A DNA stretch of 64,000 bases, taken from assembly GCF_048007035.1 (NCBI RefSeq), contig NZ_CP180355.1, positions 2,790,001-2,854,000 of the forward strand, in the 5' to 3' direction. Below the pieces are notes generated by a model that saw only the letters and a list, made by a program, of their open reading frames with translations, was not told where the DNA came from and did no database searches. Every line of letters starts with the position of its first letter. Position 1 is the first letter of the stretch. Positions 25,380 to 33,059 of the stretch are shown here, piece after piece. The DNA is from Imperialibacter sp963977595. Its GTDB lineage: Bacteria > Bacteroidota > Bacteroidia > Cytophagales > Cyclobacteriaceae. The position numbers and the translations under genes are program-made.

Positions 25380-27236
25380 GACCAGAAAGTGGCCAGCAAA
25401 AAAATTGTGTAAGAAAGCCTAAAAAACAGCCTGGTCAAAGCAAAAATTATCTTATGATAGCTATTATTGGCCTTTCAATACGAAGTTACATGAAAAAGCT
25501 ACAACTATTCCTGGTCCTATCAATTCTGTCATTTTCACTTTTCAGTCAAAAAAGCTTCACTGATGGATTTATAGTCACTCTGTCGGGAGATACCATCAAA
25601 GGAAAGATCAACGAGAAGGATTTTTACCTCAACTTCTCTCAGTGCCAGTTCAAGGCTGACCAGGGGGACCAAGTAGTAAAGTATGAACCAGAAGAGATAA
25701 AAGGCTTTAGTATCGGGGGGCTTAACTTTTTTATTTCAGAGAGCATAACGCAAGTAGATCCGGATCGCCCGATGAAGTTCATAGAAGCACTTGTGGTGGG
25801 ACAAACATCGTTATATAGATATAAGGACCATTTCCTCTTCAAGAAGGACACGCTTTCTTACCTCGTGTTAGAAGCCACTCCAATGGCAAGAGATCAGAAC
25901 GGCTTCAATACAAATACTAAAGCCAATCTGGTACATCTTGGCATCCTAAACTACCTGTTTCAGGACTGCCGGGAGATTGACCTCTCCCCATCGAAAACTA
26001 ATATCAATCGGGGTAAACTCATTAGTCTGACTAAGCAGTATAATGCCTGCCGGGGATCGGACTACGAAGTGGTTTTCAAGAAAAAGTATGCCAGGCTGGC
26101 GCCTTCTGTTTATACCGATTTTGGCCAGATGCAACTACGATACGATTATTCGGACAACGAAAACGGAGATGAATCGATTTTAGGAAGTGAGCCAGTAGAA
26201 AGAACTATGCATCAAACCGGTTTTGCGATCGGTTTTTTCCTTCCCAGAATTAGCGAAAGATTGATGATAGAATTGGGGATGAACTTCTCGCAATTCGACT
26301 ATTCTTTTATATATGATACTCCCGTTAATCTCGGAGGCGGGAACATTGGAGAGGCAGTAAATGAAGTGACTATTGATGGGAAAATGATCAAAATCCCGCT
26401 AGTGGTTCACTATGAACTTTTCTCAAAAAGTAGCATTACACCATTTGTCCGTGCGGGTGTGGTTATTAGATCAATACAGTACGCAGAGAATATTGGAAGA
26501 CGGCGGTATTTTCAATACGACAGTTATTATAAGGAAGATTACTACAATTTTGAGCCAGCACTTATTCTGCCCGGCCTTCTTGGGGCAATTGGACTGGAAG
26601 GAAGGCTCGGAAAACACATAAGCATTTTTGGCCAGGTACAGACAAATATATTTAGAGACAGGGCCCAGTACGACAATGTGAGTAACAGCGGAGAGCTCAA
26701 ACTTAGTTTCAAAATGATAAGGCAAGACTATCTCGTAGGTTTTGGTGTTCGGGTTCGTTAGTCTCAAGCTATCACAACCCGCTCCGCCACCACCAACACT
26801 TTCCCACTCCCCACCGTTACTCCCATCACAAGACCCTGCTCCCCCTCTTTCAGCTTCAGCCTCTTTTGCAGCTCTGCCGCCTCCAGTGGAAAGTTCCGGG
26901 TGATCACATGCGCCTTCTTAAAAGGCAACGCTGCCGACTTCATCACTTTTGAGCTAAAAGGCAGCACCTCCAGCACCCGAAACGTCCGGCCGGGGAAGTC
27001 CTCCACCAGCTTGGCGGAAGTGTACAAATGCGTATTCACATGCAGCTTACCGAGTCCGTACCGGGCTGCCACTGTTTTAAAGGCTCCGGCCTTGGAAATC
27101 GCCACATTCGGGTCGTAAAGATAGGCCTGAACATGGGCCAACGTCACTTCGGCAGCGGCCTCCTCTTCCGGATCAAACACAAACTGCTGCTCCTTTCCCT
27201 GCAGCAAATGAACTGCCTCAATCTGCAACGGCTGCG
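25380..27236. repeat. Segmental tandem duplication, copy 1
   Basis: This block contains a 5' untranslated region, an outer-membrane protein gene and a methyltransferase C-terminus. It is repeated at about 27303-29318 in the same order and orientation. The upstream leaders match closely (GACCAGAAAGTGGCC at 25380 and 27303; AAAATTATCTTA and TAGCTATTATTGGCCTTTCA in both). The spacing of the leaders is 1923 bp. Copy 2 has about 150 bp more, after its outer-membrane gene. Confidence 0.85.
25490..26761 (+). CDS. Outer-membrane beta-barrel protein (duplicated, copy 1)
   Basis: Start at ATG 25490 gives a signal peptide (MKKLQLFLVLSILSFSLFSQ); the frame is open further upstream but that part is untranslated leader shared with copy 2. 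423 residues. The N-terminal ~200 residues form a beta-rich domain with GFIVTLSGDTIKGKI, NFSQCQFKAD and a CREI/ACRGSD cysteine pair. The C-terminal half (from about residue 210) shows the alternating pattern of an outer-membrane barrel (GFAIGFFLPRISERLMIELG, IPLVVHYEL, LVGFGVRVR at the very end). Function unknown. It is paralogous to 27413-28690, mostly with conservative changes and a short indel at KKK(P). Confidence 0.8.
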   Translation: MKKLQLFLVLSILSFSLFSQKSFTDGFIVTLSGDTIKGKINEKDFYLNFSQCQFKADQGDQVVKYEPEEIKGFSIGGLNFFISESITQVDPDRPMKFIEALVVGQTSLYRYKDHFLFKKDTLSYLVLEATPMARDQNGFNTNTKANLVHLGILNYLFQDCREIDLSPSKTNINRGKLISLTKQYNACRGSDYEVVFKKKYARLAPSVYTDFGQMQLRYDYSDNENGDESILGSEPVERTMHQTGFAIGFFLPRISERLMIELGMNFSQFDYSFIYDTPVNLGGGNIGEAVNEVTIDGKMIKIPLVVHYELFSKSSITPFVRAGVVIRSIQYAENIGRRRYFQYDSYYKEDYYNFEPALILPGLLGAIGLEGRLGKHISIFGQVQTNIFRDRAQYDNVSNSGELKLSFKMIRQDYLVGFGVRVR

Positions 27237-27297
27237 TTACCCTCCACTCCCCACAGTCACCCTTCCGAAAAAATTTCCTTCTTCGGTTAGGTAACAC
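26764..27297 (-). pseudogene. Duplicated C-terminal fragment of PG_1098-like methyltransferase
   Basis: From QPLQIEAVHLLQG to KVLVVAERV this frame matches the C-terminal ~150 residues of the intact protein at 28851-30032, with about 23 mismatches counted by eye. The homology stops near nt 27236; the 20 residues before it (MLPNRRRKFFRKGD...) are unrelated junction sequence. The SAM-binding half is absent, so it cannot be an active methyltransferase. It arose with the tandem duplication that also copied the outer-membrane gene. The frame is still free of stops, so either the duplication is not old or the fragment is under some constraint. Confidence 0.8.
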
Positions 27298-27412
27298 CCT
27301 ATGACCAGAAAGTGGCCGGCAAAAAATTGCATAACAAAGCCAAAAAAAGCAGCCTACTCAAGACAAAAATTATCTTACAATAGCTATTATTGGCCTTTCA
27401 ATTCGAAATTAC

Positions 27413-28690
27413 ATGAAAAAGCCGCTGCTATTACTGATTCTAACAATTCTGTCATTTCCACTTTTCAGCCAAAAAAACTTCACAGAGGGGTTTGTTGTCA
27501 CGCTCGCTGGCGACACCATACGGGGGAAAATCAACGAAAAAGACTTTTACCTTAATTTTTCTCAGTGCCAATTCAAGGCAGAAGGCAGTAGTGAGATAGT
27601 AAAGTACTCGCCTGGAGAGATTGGCGGTTTTAGTATTGAAGGGCTTAACTTTTTTATTTCAGAGACCATTTCCGAGGTGGATCCTGACCGGCCTAAGAAA
27701 TTTATAGAGGTGCTGGTAGTTGGGCAAACCTCTTTATATATGTACAAAGAGCATTTCATTTTCAAAAAGGACACGCTCTCCTACATAGTGCTTGAGGCAA
27801 CTCCGATGATACGGGAACAGAATGGTGTATATACCAATGCAAAAGCCAACCTTGTGCACTATGGTATTCTCAACTATTTGTTTCAAGATTGTCCAGAAAT
27901 TAAGCTATCTCCCTCATCTACAAATGTCAATCGTGATAAACTCATAGCTCTGACTAAACAATACAACACCTGCCGAGGATCAGACTACGAGGTAGTTTTC
28001 AAAAAGAAACCTATTTTCAGGCTTGCGCCTTCTGTGTACACCGACTTTGGGCAGATGCAGATGAAATTCGATTATTCAGGTAACACCACCGGGGACGAAA
28101 CCTTGCTAGGCAGTGGCCCTATAGAAAGTTCGATTCGCCAAACCGGTTTTGCCATCGGTATATTACTTCCGAGAATTAGCGAGAGGTTGATGGTAGAGAT
28201 AGGGATGAACTTCTCGCAATTTGACTATTCGTTTTTGCATAACGTACCATATGTTTTCCCTAATGGAAACATTGCGGAAGCTGTTAATGATGTAGTTATC
28301 GACGGAAAAATGACAAAAATCCCTCTGGTAATCCACTATGAGCTATTCTCAAAAAGTAAAATCACACCATATATCCGGGCGGGCATGGTCCTTAGATCAA
28401 TGAAATACGGGGGCGATGTTAGTCGAAAACGGTACGTACAATATGAAGGCTACTACGATGAAGACTATTACGAGTTTGAGCCGGCAAGCCCTCAGCCTGG
28501 TTTTCTGGCTGCTGCTGGTCTGGAAGGAAAGCTTGGGAGGCATATAGGTATTTTTGCTCAGATGCAAGCGAATGTATTTGGTGACGCTGGCCGGTACGAT
28601 AATATTGATGACAGCCAGATAAAGAGCAATCTCAGTTTTAAAATGAACAGGAAAGACTTTTTGGTAGGCTTTGGTGTCAGGGTTCGTTAG
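27413..28690 (+). CDS. Outer-membrane beta-barrel protein (duplicated, copy 2)
   Basis: 425 residues, signal peptide MKKPLLLLILTILSFPLFSQ. Same two-part layout as 25490-26761: N-terminal beta domain (GFVVTLAGDTIRGKI, NFSQCQFKAE, TCRGSDYEVVFKKK) and C-terminal outer-membrane barrel ending in LVGFGVRVR. Differences between the copies cluster in the presumed outer loops (for example VPYVFPNGNIAEAVND against TPVNLGGGNIGEAVNE, and the acidic tyrosine-rich loop GYYDEDYYEFEPAS), whereas strands are conserved. That pattern suggests loop diversification after duplication. No neighbour indicates a partner. Confidence 0.8.
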   Translation: MKKPLLLLILTILSFPLFSQKNFTEGFVVTLAGDTIRGKINEKDFYLNFSQCQFKAEGSSEIVKYSPGEIGGFSIEGLNFFISETISEVDPDRPKKFIEVLVVGQTSLYMYKEHFIFKKDTLSYIVLEATPMIREQNGVYTNAKANLVHYGILNYLFQDCPEIKLSPSSTNVNRDKLIALTKQYNTCRGSDYEVVFKKKPIFRLAPSVYTDFGQMQMKFDYSGNTTGDETLLGSGPIESSIRQTGFAIGILLPRISERLMVEIGMNFSQFDYSFLHNVPYVFPNGNIAEAVNDVVIDGKMTKIPLVIHYELFSKSKITPYIRAGMVLRSMKYGGDVSRKRYVQYEGYYDEDYYEFEPASPQPGFLAAAGLEGKLGRHIGIFAQMQANVFGDAGRYDNIDDSQIKSNLSFKMNRKDFLVGFGVRVR

Positions 28691-28770
28691 CCCCTCCCAT
28701 CCCCCAAGGCCCCCAGTCGAGCAAGCTTGTGAGTTCCTCATTTCGGCCTCTCGCCCCTCAACTGCTGTTT

Positions 28771-28849
28771 TCGAGTGTGTCTTCACACACGATCACTCCC
28801 CTAACACCCGCCCACAAATCACCGACCTCCGGTGTATCTCCACACTCGA
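28771..28849. terminator. TCTT-loop hairpin and enclosing inverted repeat between convergent genes
   Basis: GTGTGT-CTTC-ACACAC at 28775-28790 is one copy of the short hairpin family. Its left side TCGAGTGTG (28771-28779) also pairs with CACACTCGA at 28841-28849, so two alternative structures are possible. It separates the outer-membrane gene from the convergent methyltransferase gene. The rest of the 160-bp gap shows no gene. Confidence 0.5.
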
Positions 28850-28850
28850 C

Positions 28851-30032
28851 TTAATTCACCCGCTCCGCCACCACCAACACTTTCCCACTCCCAACCGTCA
28901 ATCCCATCACAAAACCCTCCTCGCCCTCTTTCAGCTTCAGGCGCTTTTGTAACTCTGCCGCCTCCAGGGGAAAGTTCTTGCTCATCACATGGGCCTTGGC
29001 AAAAGGCAGCTTCAAACTTTTCAGTCCTTTCGAAGAAAAGGGCAGCACCTCCAGCACCCGGAACGTCCGGCCGGGGAAGTCCCCCACCAGCATGTTAGAA
29101 GTGTACAAATGCGTATTCACATGCAGCTTGGCCAGCCCGTACCGGGTGCCAACCGTCTTAAAAGCTCCGGCTTTGGTAATCGCCACATTCGGGTCATAAA
29201 GGTAGGCCAGCACGCCCGCCAATGTCACTTCGGCAGTCCCCTCCTCCTCCGGATCAAACACAAACCGCTGCTCCTTCCCCTGCAGCAAATGAACTGCCTC
29301 AATCTGCAACGGCTGCGCCGCCGCTCCACACTCAAACAGCACCTCCTTGCATTCGTTGTTCACCGCCAGCACCGTCACCTTGCGCACGGCGCCCAGGTCA
29401 CGAATACCCTGGCGGATATCGATCATGGGCGAAGCCTTGACCAACACCGTGGTTGCCCGTTTCAAAAGGTCCGGCATTAGCTGCACCACATCAGGCGTGC
29501 TATCGCTAAAGCCTACCGCCCGTTGGGCACCAGCCCGGCGGTCGGGGTCGATATAAATAAGGTCGAAAGAATCGGTCTTGCTTGCCAAAAAAGCCTCGGC
29601 TGTATTTTGTACCACCTGCAAATGCGGAGCGCCCAGCACACCAAAATTGTGGCTGGCCAGCTCACACCTTTCGGCGTCGGCCTCCACATACACCCCTCGC
29701 TCAAAAGACTGGGAGAAAAAAAACGCATCCACTCCAGCGCCACCCGTCAGGTCGGCAAAGGAGCTTCCACTGTAGTGGCTGGCCTTCCAGGCCGCCGTCG
29801 TTTCCGACGAGCACTGCTCCATGGCTACGCCATGGGGAAAAATAATGCCATCCCGGCTCAGCCAGGATGGCAATTTGTCTTTGGCCTTTTGACGAGCCTT
29901 TAGTTGAGATGCCAGCAGAGACGCACTAACGCCCCCAGGCAGGTGCCTTTGCAAAGCAAGCTTCGCCGGACTGTCCGTAGCATGGGCCTTCAAAAAAGCC
30001 TGAACGTCCGGTTGGCTCAGCGCTTCAATCAA
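28851..30032 (-). CDS. SAM-dependent methyltransferase with THUMP-like domain (PG_1098 type)
   Basis: 393 residues from a TTG start at 30032 that overlaps the asd stop (TTGA), indicating translational coupling. The N-terminal ~85 residues are helical. A class I methyltransferase core follows with motif I FADLTGGAGVDAF (about 93-105), acidic motif YVEADAERCELA and motif IV YIDPDRR (about 156). The C-terminal third is the THUMP-like part (LYDPNVAITKAGAFKTV, HLYTSNMLVGDFPGRTFRVL). This arrangement matches the Porphyromonas PG_1098 family, presumed to methylate a nucleic acid; the target is not known. Its C-terminal third is duplicated at 26764-27236. Confidence 0.85.
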   Translation of the reverse strand: MIEALSQPDVQAFLKAHATDSPAKLALQRHLPGGVSASLLASQLKARQKAKDKLPSWLSRDGIIFPHGVAMEQCSSETTAAWKASHYSGSSFADLTGGAGVDAFFFSQSFERGVYVEADAERCELASHNFGVLGAPHLQVVQNTAEAFLASKTDSFDLIYIDPDRRAGAQRAVGFSDSTPDVVQLMPDLLKRATTVLVKASPMIDIRQGIRDLGAVRKVTVLAVNNECKEVLFECGAAAQPLQIEAVHLLQGKEQRFVFDPEEEGTAEVTLAGVLAYLYDPNVAITKAGAFKTVGTRYGLAKLHVNTHLYTSNMLVGDFPGRTFRVLEVLPFSSKGLKSLKLPFAKAHVMSKNFPLEAAELQKRLKLKEGEEGFVMGLTVGSGKVLVVAERVN

Positions 30033-31021
30033 AACACCAGGTTAGCCTCCACCAGGTACTCTGCTATTTGCACCGCATTGGTAGCAGCCCCCTTGCGCAG
30101 GTTGTCCGCCACAATCCACATATTGATCGTGTTGGCCTGCGACTCATCCCTGCGGATCCGGCCTACAAACACCTCGTCTTTGTTATGCGCCCAAATCGGC
30201 ATCGGGTAAATATTCTTCGACGGCTCATCCTGCAGCACCACGCCCGGCGTATGGCTCATCAGGTCTCGCACCTCGGCCAGGTCAAAGTCCTTCAGGAACT
30301 CCACGTTCACCGCCTCGCTATGGCCGCCCACCGTTGGCACCCGCACCGTAGTCGCCGTCACCTTAATGCTGTCGTCGCCCATAATCTTGGTCGTCTCCTT
30401 CACCATCTTCATCTCCTCTTTGGTGTAACCATTGTCGAGGAACACGTCAATGTGCGGCAGCACATTCATATCGATCGGGTGAGGGTATACCTTGGGCTCC
30501 GATTTTCCGGCCCTTTCGGCCATCATCTGGTCCATGGCCGCTTTGCCTGTGCCCGTCACCGACTGGTAGGTACTCACCACCACTCTTTTAATCCCATACT
30601 TCTTATGCAACGGTGCCAGCACCATCACCATCTGAATAGTGGAGCAGTTGGGGTTGGCAATAATGCGGTCGTCTATGCGCAGCGTGCTGCCATTGATCTC
30701 CGGCACCACCAGCTTTTTGGCAGGATCCATCCGCCAGGCCGACGAGTTGTCGATCACAATGCTGCCCGCCGCCTCAAACTTAGGCGCCCACTCCAGCGAC
30801 GTGCTGCCACCGGCCGAAAAAATAGCGATATCCGGTTTTATGTCCACCGCCGTTTGCATCCCAATCACGCTGTATTCCTTGCCCTTGTATTTTATCTTAG
30901 TGCCGACACTGCGTTCCGACGCTACCAGGTACAACTCATCAAAGTGGAAGTTCCTTTCTTCCAGCACTTTCAACATCTCGGAGCCCACAAGCCCTGTGGC
31001 CCCTACTACCGCTAATTTCAT
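30029..31021 (-). CDS. asd: Aspartate-semialdehyde dehydrogenase
   Basis: 330 residues from ATG 31021 (MKLAVVGATGLVGSEMLKVL). NADP-binding GATGLVG at residues 7-13, FSAGGSTS (about 72-79), catalytic Cys in NPNCSTIQ (about 128), QSVTGTGKAAM substrate-binding region (about 153-163), and the His-containing HSEAVNVEF segment (about 233). It reduces aspartyl-4-phosphate to aspartate semialdehyde in the lysine, methionine, threonine and diaminopimelate pathway. Its stop overlaps the downstream methyltransferase start by 4 bases, so the two share an mRNA. Confidence 0.96.
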   Translation of the reverse strand: MKLAVVGATGLVGSEMLKVLEERNFHFDELYLVASERSVGTKIKYKGKEYSVIGMQTAVDIKPDIAIFSAGGSTSLEWAPKFEAAGSIVIDNSSAWRMDPAKKLVVPEINGSTLRIDDRIIANPNCSTIQMVMVLAPLHKKYGIKRVVVSTYQSVTGTGKAAMDQMMAERAGKSEPKVYPHPIDMNVLPHIDVFLDNGYTKEEMKMVKETTKIMGDDSIKVTATTVRVPTVGGHSEAVNVEFLKDFDLAEVRDLMSHTPGVVLQDEPSKNIYPMPIWAHNKDEVFVGRIRRDESQANTINMWIVADNLRKGAATNAVQIAEYLVEANLVF

Positions 31022-31623
31022 TGTAATTGAATTTTGAATACTGAGGTGCAAAAGTAAAAGAAATCATTAAAGCCCAGCGAGTTTGGGCCATGATAATGCA
31101 TGAATTGTTGTGTGATTTTTTTGATGTGGGCTTGTCTATGGAGCAATAGAAAGGCCGCCCTCCTGCCGAAGCCCCCATAACACGCCGTCATATCGAATCC
31201 CGAAGGGTGAGATATCCCCCGGATAATAGCAGTGAGCCCGAGAAGTGAGCCGACGTGGAACCCGACGCCGGAACGGAATCCCCCGACCTGGCAGCGTTTT
31301 TATGGGCGTGCCCCCCGCCAACAACATTCCCTTAGAAAGTCGTAGAAACCGTTTGGCGGGGGTCGGGCTATTCGCTCCAAGTCCTCAGCTTCGTACCTCA
31401 GCCTCCGGGCTTTCCGCTGCTATCCCTCACGAAGAGAAAGGATCGATGTGGCTTTCATGAGGGTGTGGAGATTTTAATATGTGGTTGAGGCAAAGGTTGA
31501 GACTCCAACTCTAAAGAGAAAAGAACTTACCCATACCAGCTGACTGACGGTCCAAGTGAACGTTTAGATTCTCTAAACAATTGGAGCATTATCCGTACAT
31601 TAGATCGAAATTTCGAAATTGGC
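31022..31623. repeat. Repeat-rich gap left of the methyltransferase/kinase island
   Basis: No gene was found here. It contains a copy of the element GAAGCC(C/T)CCATAACA..GCCGTCAT.TCG at 31168-31195, also present right of the island at 36698-36724. A second repeat family spans 31304-31431: CCCCGCCAA (31313-31321) pairs with TTGGCGGGG (31353-31361), then GTCGGGCTATTCG and CTCCGGGCTTTCCGCTGCTATCCC. Its sister is at 44194-44319. From 31440 on the DNA becomes A+T-rich and leads into the XRE gene. Confidence 0.7.
31562..31620. promoter_or_regulatory. Candidate operator of the XRE-controlled island
   Basis: GTTTAG (31562-31567) and CTAAAC (31573-31578) form a 6-bp inverted repeat. Overlapping perfect palindromes CGAAATTTCG (31606-31615) and AATTTCGAAATT (31609-31620) end 3 bp before the ATG at 31624. 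Sites like this are expected for autoregulating XRE/C-type proteins in restriction-modification operons; binding here is inference. Confidence 0.45.
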
Positions 31624-31839
31624 ATGACCCATTTAGGCGAATATTTAGAGAAAAAGGCAATTAGTAAGGCAGCTGTATCGAATCGGACAGGAATTAGCCG
31701 ATCTCGTATTAGCGAGCTAGCAAATAACCCGGCAACTCACTTAAAAGCCAAAGAGCTCTATCTAATAGCGCTTGCTATAGATGTCGAACCTCACGAAATG
31801 TTAAAGGAAGTTTTTAAAGAAGTGACGTTGTTGAAATGA
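31624..31839 (+). CDS. XRE-family regulator of methyltransferase operon
   Basis: 71 residues, almost entirely one Cro/C1 helix-turn-helix domain (EYLEKKAISKAAVSNRTG, then ISRSRISELANNPATHLKAKEL, LIALAIDVEPHEMLKEVF). The size and position match small controller or XRE proteins upstream of DNA methyltransferases, which time methylase against effector expression. Its last codons overlap the methyltransferase start (ATGA at 31836). Palindromes just upstream of its own start are candidate binding sites. Confidence 0.82.
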   Translation: MTHLGEYLEKKAISKAAVSNRTGISRSRISELANNPATHLKAKELYLIALAIDVEPHEMLKEVFKEVTLLK

Positions 31840-33059
31840 GCACACCAAATACCTACATCGACTTATTCGCAGGATGCGGAGGACTATCTCTTGGTTTGCA
31901 TTTATCCGGCTGGAAAGGATTGTTCGCCATTGAAAAAAACAAGGACGCATTTTCCACCTTGGAACATAACCTACTCAATAAAAAGAAGCATTTCGAATGG
32001 CCTGGTTGGCTTCCTCAAACAAACCATGACATCAACGCAATCTTGAAGTCCCATTCGGAGGAACTTTCAAGACTCAAAGATCAAGTTGATTTGGTTGTCG
32101 GTGGCCCCCCATGTCAAGGATTTTCATCAGCGGGAAAGCGCTACGAACAGGATGAGAGAAATAAACTAATTGACAGTTATATTAAATTCATAAGAATTGT
32201 TCAGCCAAAGATGATCTTCTTTGAGAATGTCCGGGGTTTTACTCAGCAATTTGATCGAAACAAGGTCAAAGGCAGAATTTACTCTCAATACGTTACTATG
32301 GCCTTAAAAAGAAAAGTAATAGACTGCGTGGGCTATAAGGTACATGGACAGCTTATAAACTTTGCAGAATATGGTGTGCCTCAGAAGAGAACCAGATTTA
32401 TTCTCGTTGGGATTAGAAGAGATATTGCTGCGTCAGTAAATCCCGAACTTTTCTTCAACAGGTTGAAAAACGACAGAGAAAAATTTCTTGTATCGAAAGG
32501 ACTATCCATTACAACCTCATTAAACGAAGCAATATCTGATCTTCTTTACTCGCATGGGCAAACTGAGTCACCCGATAGCAGAGGGTTTAAGGCAGGGGTT
32601 TATGGGGTGGCAGGCTCAGGGTATCAGAAGTACCTAAGAGCTCAAAATTCCTGTGAGATTCCTGATAGTCATAGGTTCCCAAATCATAAAGAATTGACAA
32701 TAAAGAGGTTTCAACACATTCTCCTAAATGCCCCAAAAAATAAAACACTCAGTGAAGACCTTAAAAAGGCCTATGGGATAAAGAAGCACACCGTAATTCC
32801 TCTTGCGGGAAATATGCCAGCGTCAACAATTACCACCTTACCAGATGACTACCTACACTACTCTGAACCCAGAATATTTACCGTTCGTGAATATGCCAGA
32901 ATTCAATCGTTCAAGGATTGGTATGAGTTTAAAGGAAAGTACACAACAGGTGGCAAGATGAGAACTCAGGAAGTTCCAAGGTATTCACAAATAGGAAATG
33001 CCATCCCTCCGCTTTTTGGAGAGCAGGTTGGAAGAGTTTTAAGCCAAATGATTGACTAA
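31836..33059 (+). CDS. C5-cytosine DNA methyltransferase
   Basis: 407 residues. All main motifs are present in order: I DLFAGCGGLSLG (residues 8-19), IV GGPPCQGFSSAGKR (about 89-102, catalytic Cys), VI FFENVRGF (about 129), VIII QKRTRFILVGIRR (about 185), a target-recognition region (about 230-340), IX-like YARIQSF and X IGNAIPPLFGEQV (about 387). It methylates cytosine at C5 within a specific DNA sequence that cannot be deduced here. No cognate restriction endonuclease follows; instead a two-ATPase protein starts in its stop codon (TAATG). Base composition is more A+T-rich than the flanking housekeeping genes. Confidence 0.95.
   Translation: MSTPNTYIDLFAGCGGLSLGLHLSGWKGLFAIEKNKDAFSTLEHNLLNKKKHFEWPGWLPQTNHDINAILKSHSEELSRLKDQVDLVVGGPPCQGFSSAGKRYEQDERNKLIDSYIKFIRIVQPKMIFFENVRGFTQQFDRNKVKGRIYSQYVTMALKRKVIDCVGYKVHGQLINFAEYGVPQKRTRFILVGIRRDIAASVNPELFFNRLKNDREKFLVSKGLSITTSLNEAISDLLYSHGQTESPDSRGFKAGVYGVAGSGYQKYLRAQNSCEIPDSHRFPNHKELTIKRFQHILLNAPKNKTLSEDLKKAYGIKKHTVIPLAGNMPASTITTLPDDYLHYSEPRIFTVREYARIQSFKDWYEFKGKYTTGGKMRTQEVPRYSQIGNAIPPLFGEQVGRVLSQMID

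Larger units (their letters stand above)
27303..29318. repeat. Segmental tandem duplication, copy 2
   Basis: Second copy of the block starting at 25380: same leader, paralogous outer-membrane gene (27413-28690) and the C-terminal third of the methyltransferase, here continuous with the intact N-terminus. A 160-bp stretch (28691-28850) with a TCTT-loop hairpin lies between the two genes and has no counterpart in copy 1. Confidence 0.85.

Noticed and set aside
28831..28848. GTGTATCTCCACAC as another TCTT-loop copy
   Set aside because: The loop and arm bases differ; it is better explained as the right arm of the inverted repeat with 28771-28779.
30068..31015. A long open frame opposite asd on the plus strand
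   Set aside because: Histidine- and arginine-rich composition with no domain; it is an antisense shadow of asd.
31245..31460. A 71-codon open frame in the gap before the XRE gene
   Set aside because: It runs through an interspersed repeat with hairpin arms; translation looks random.
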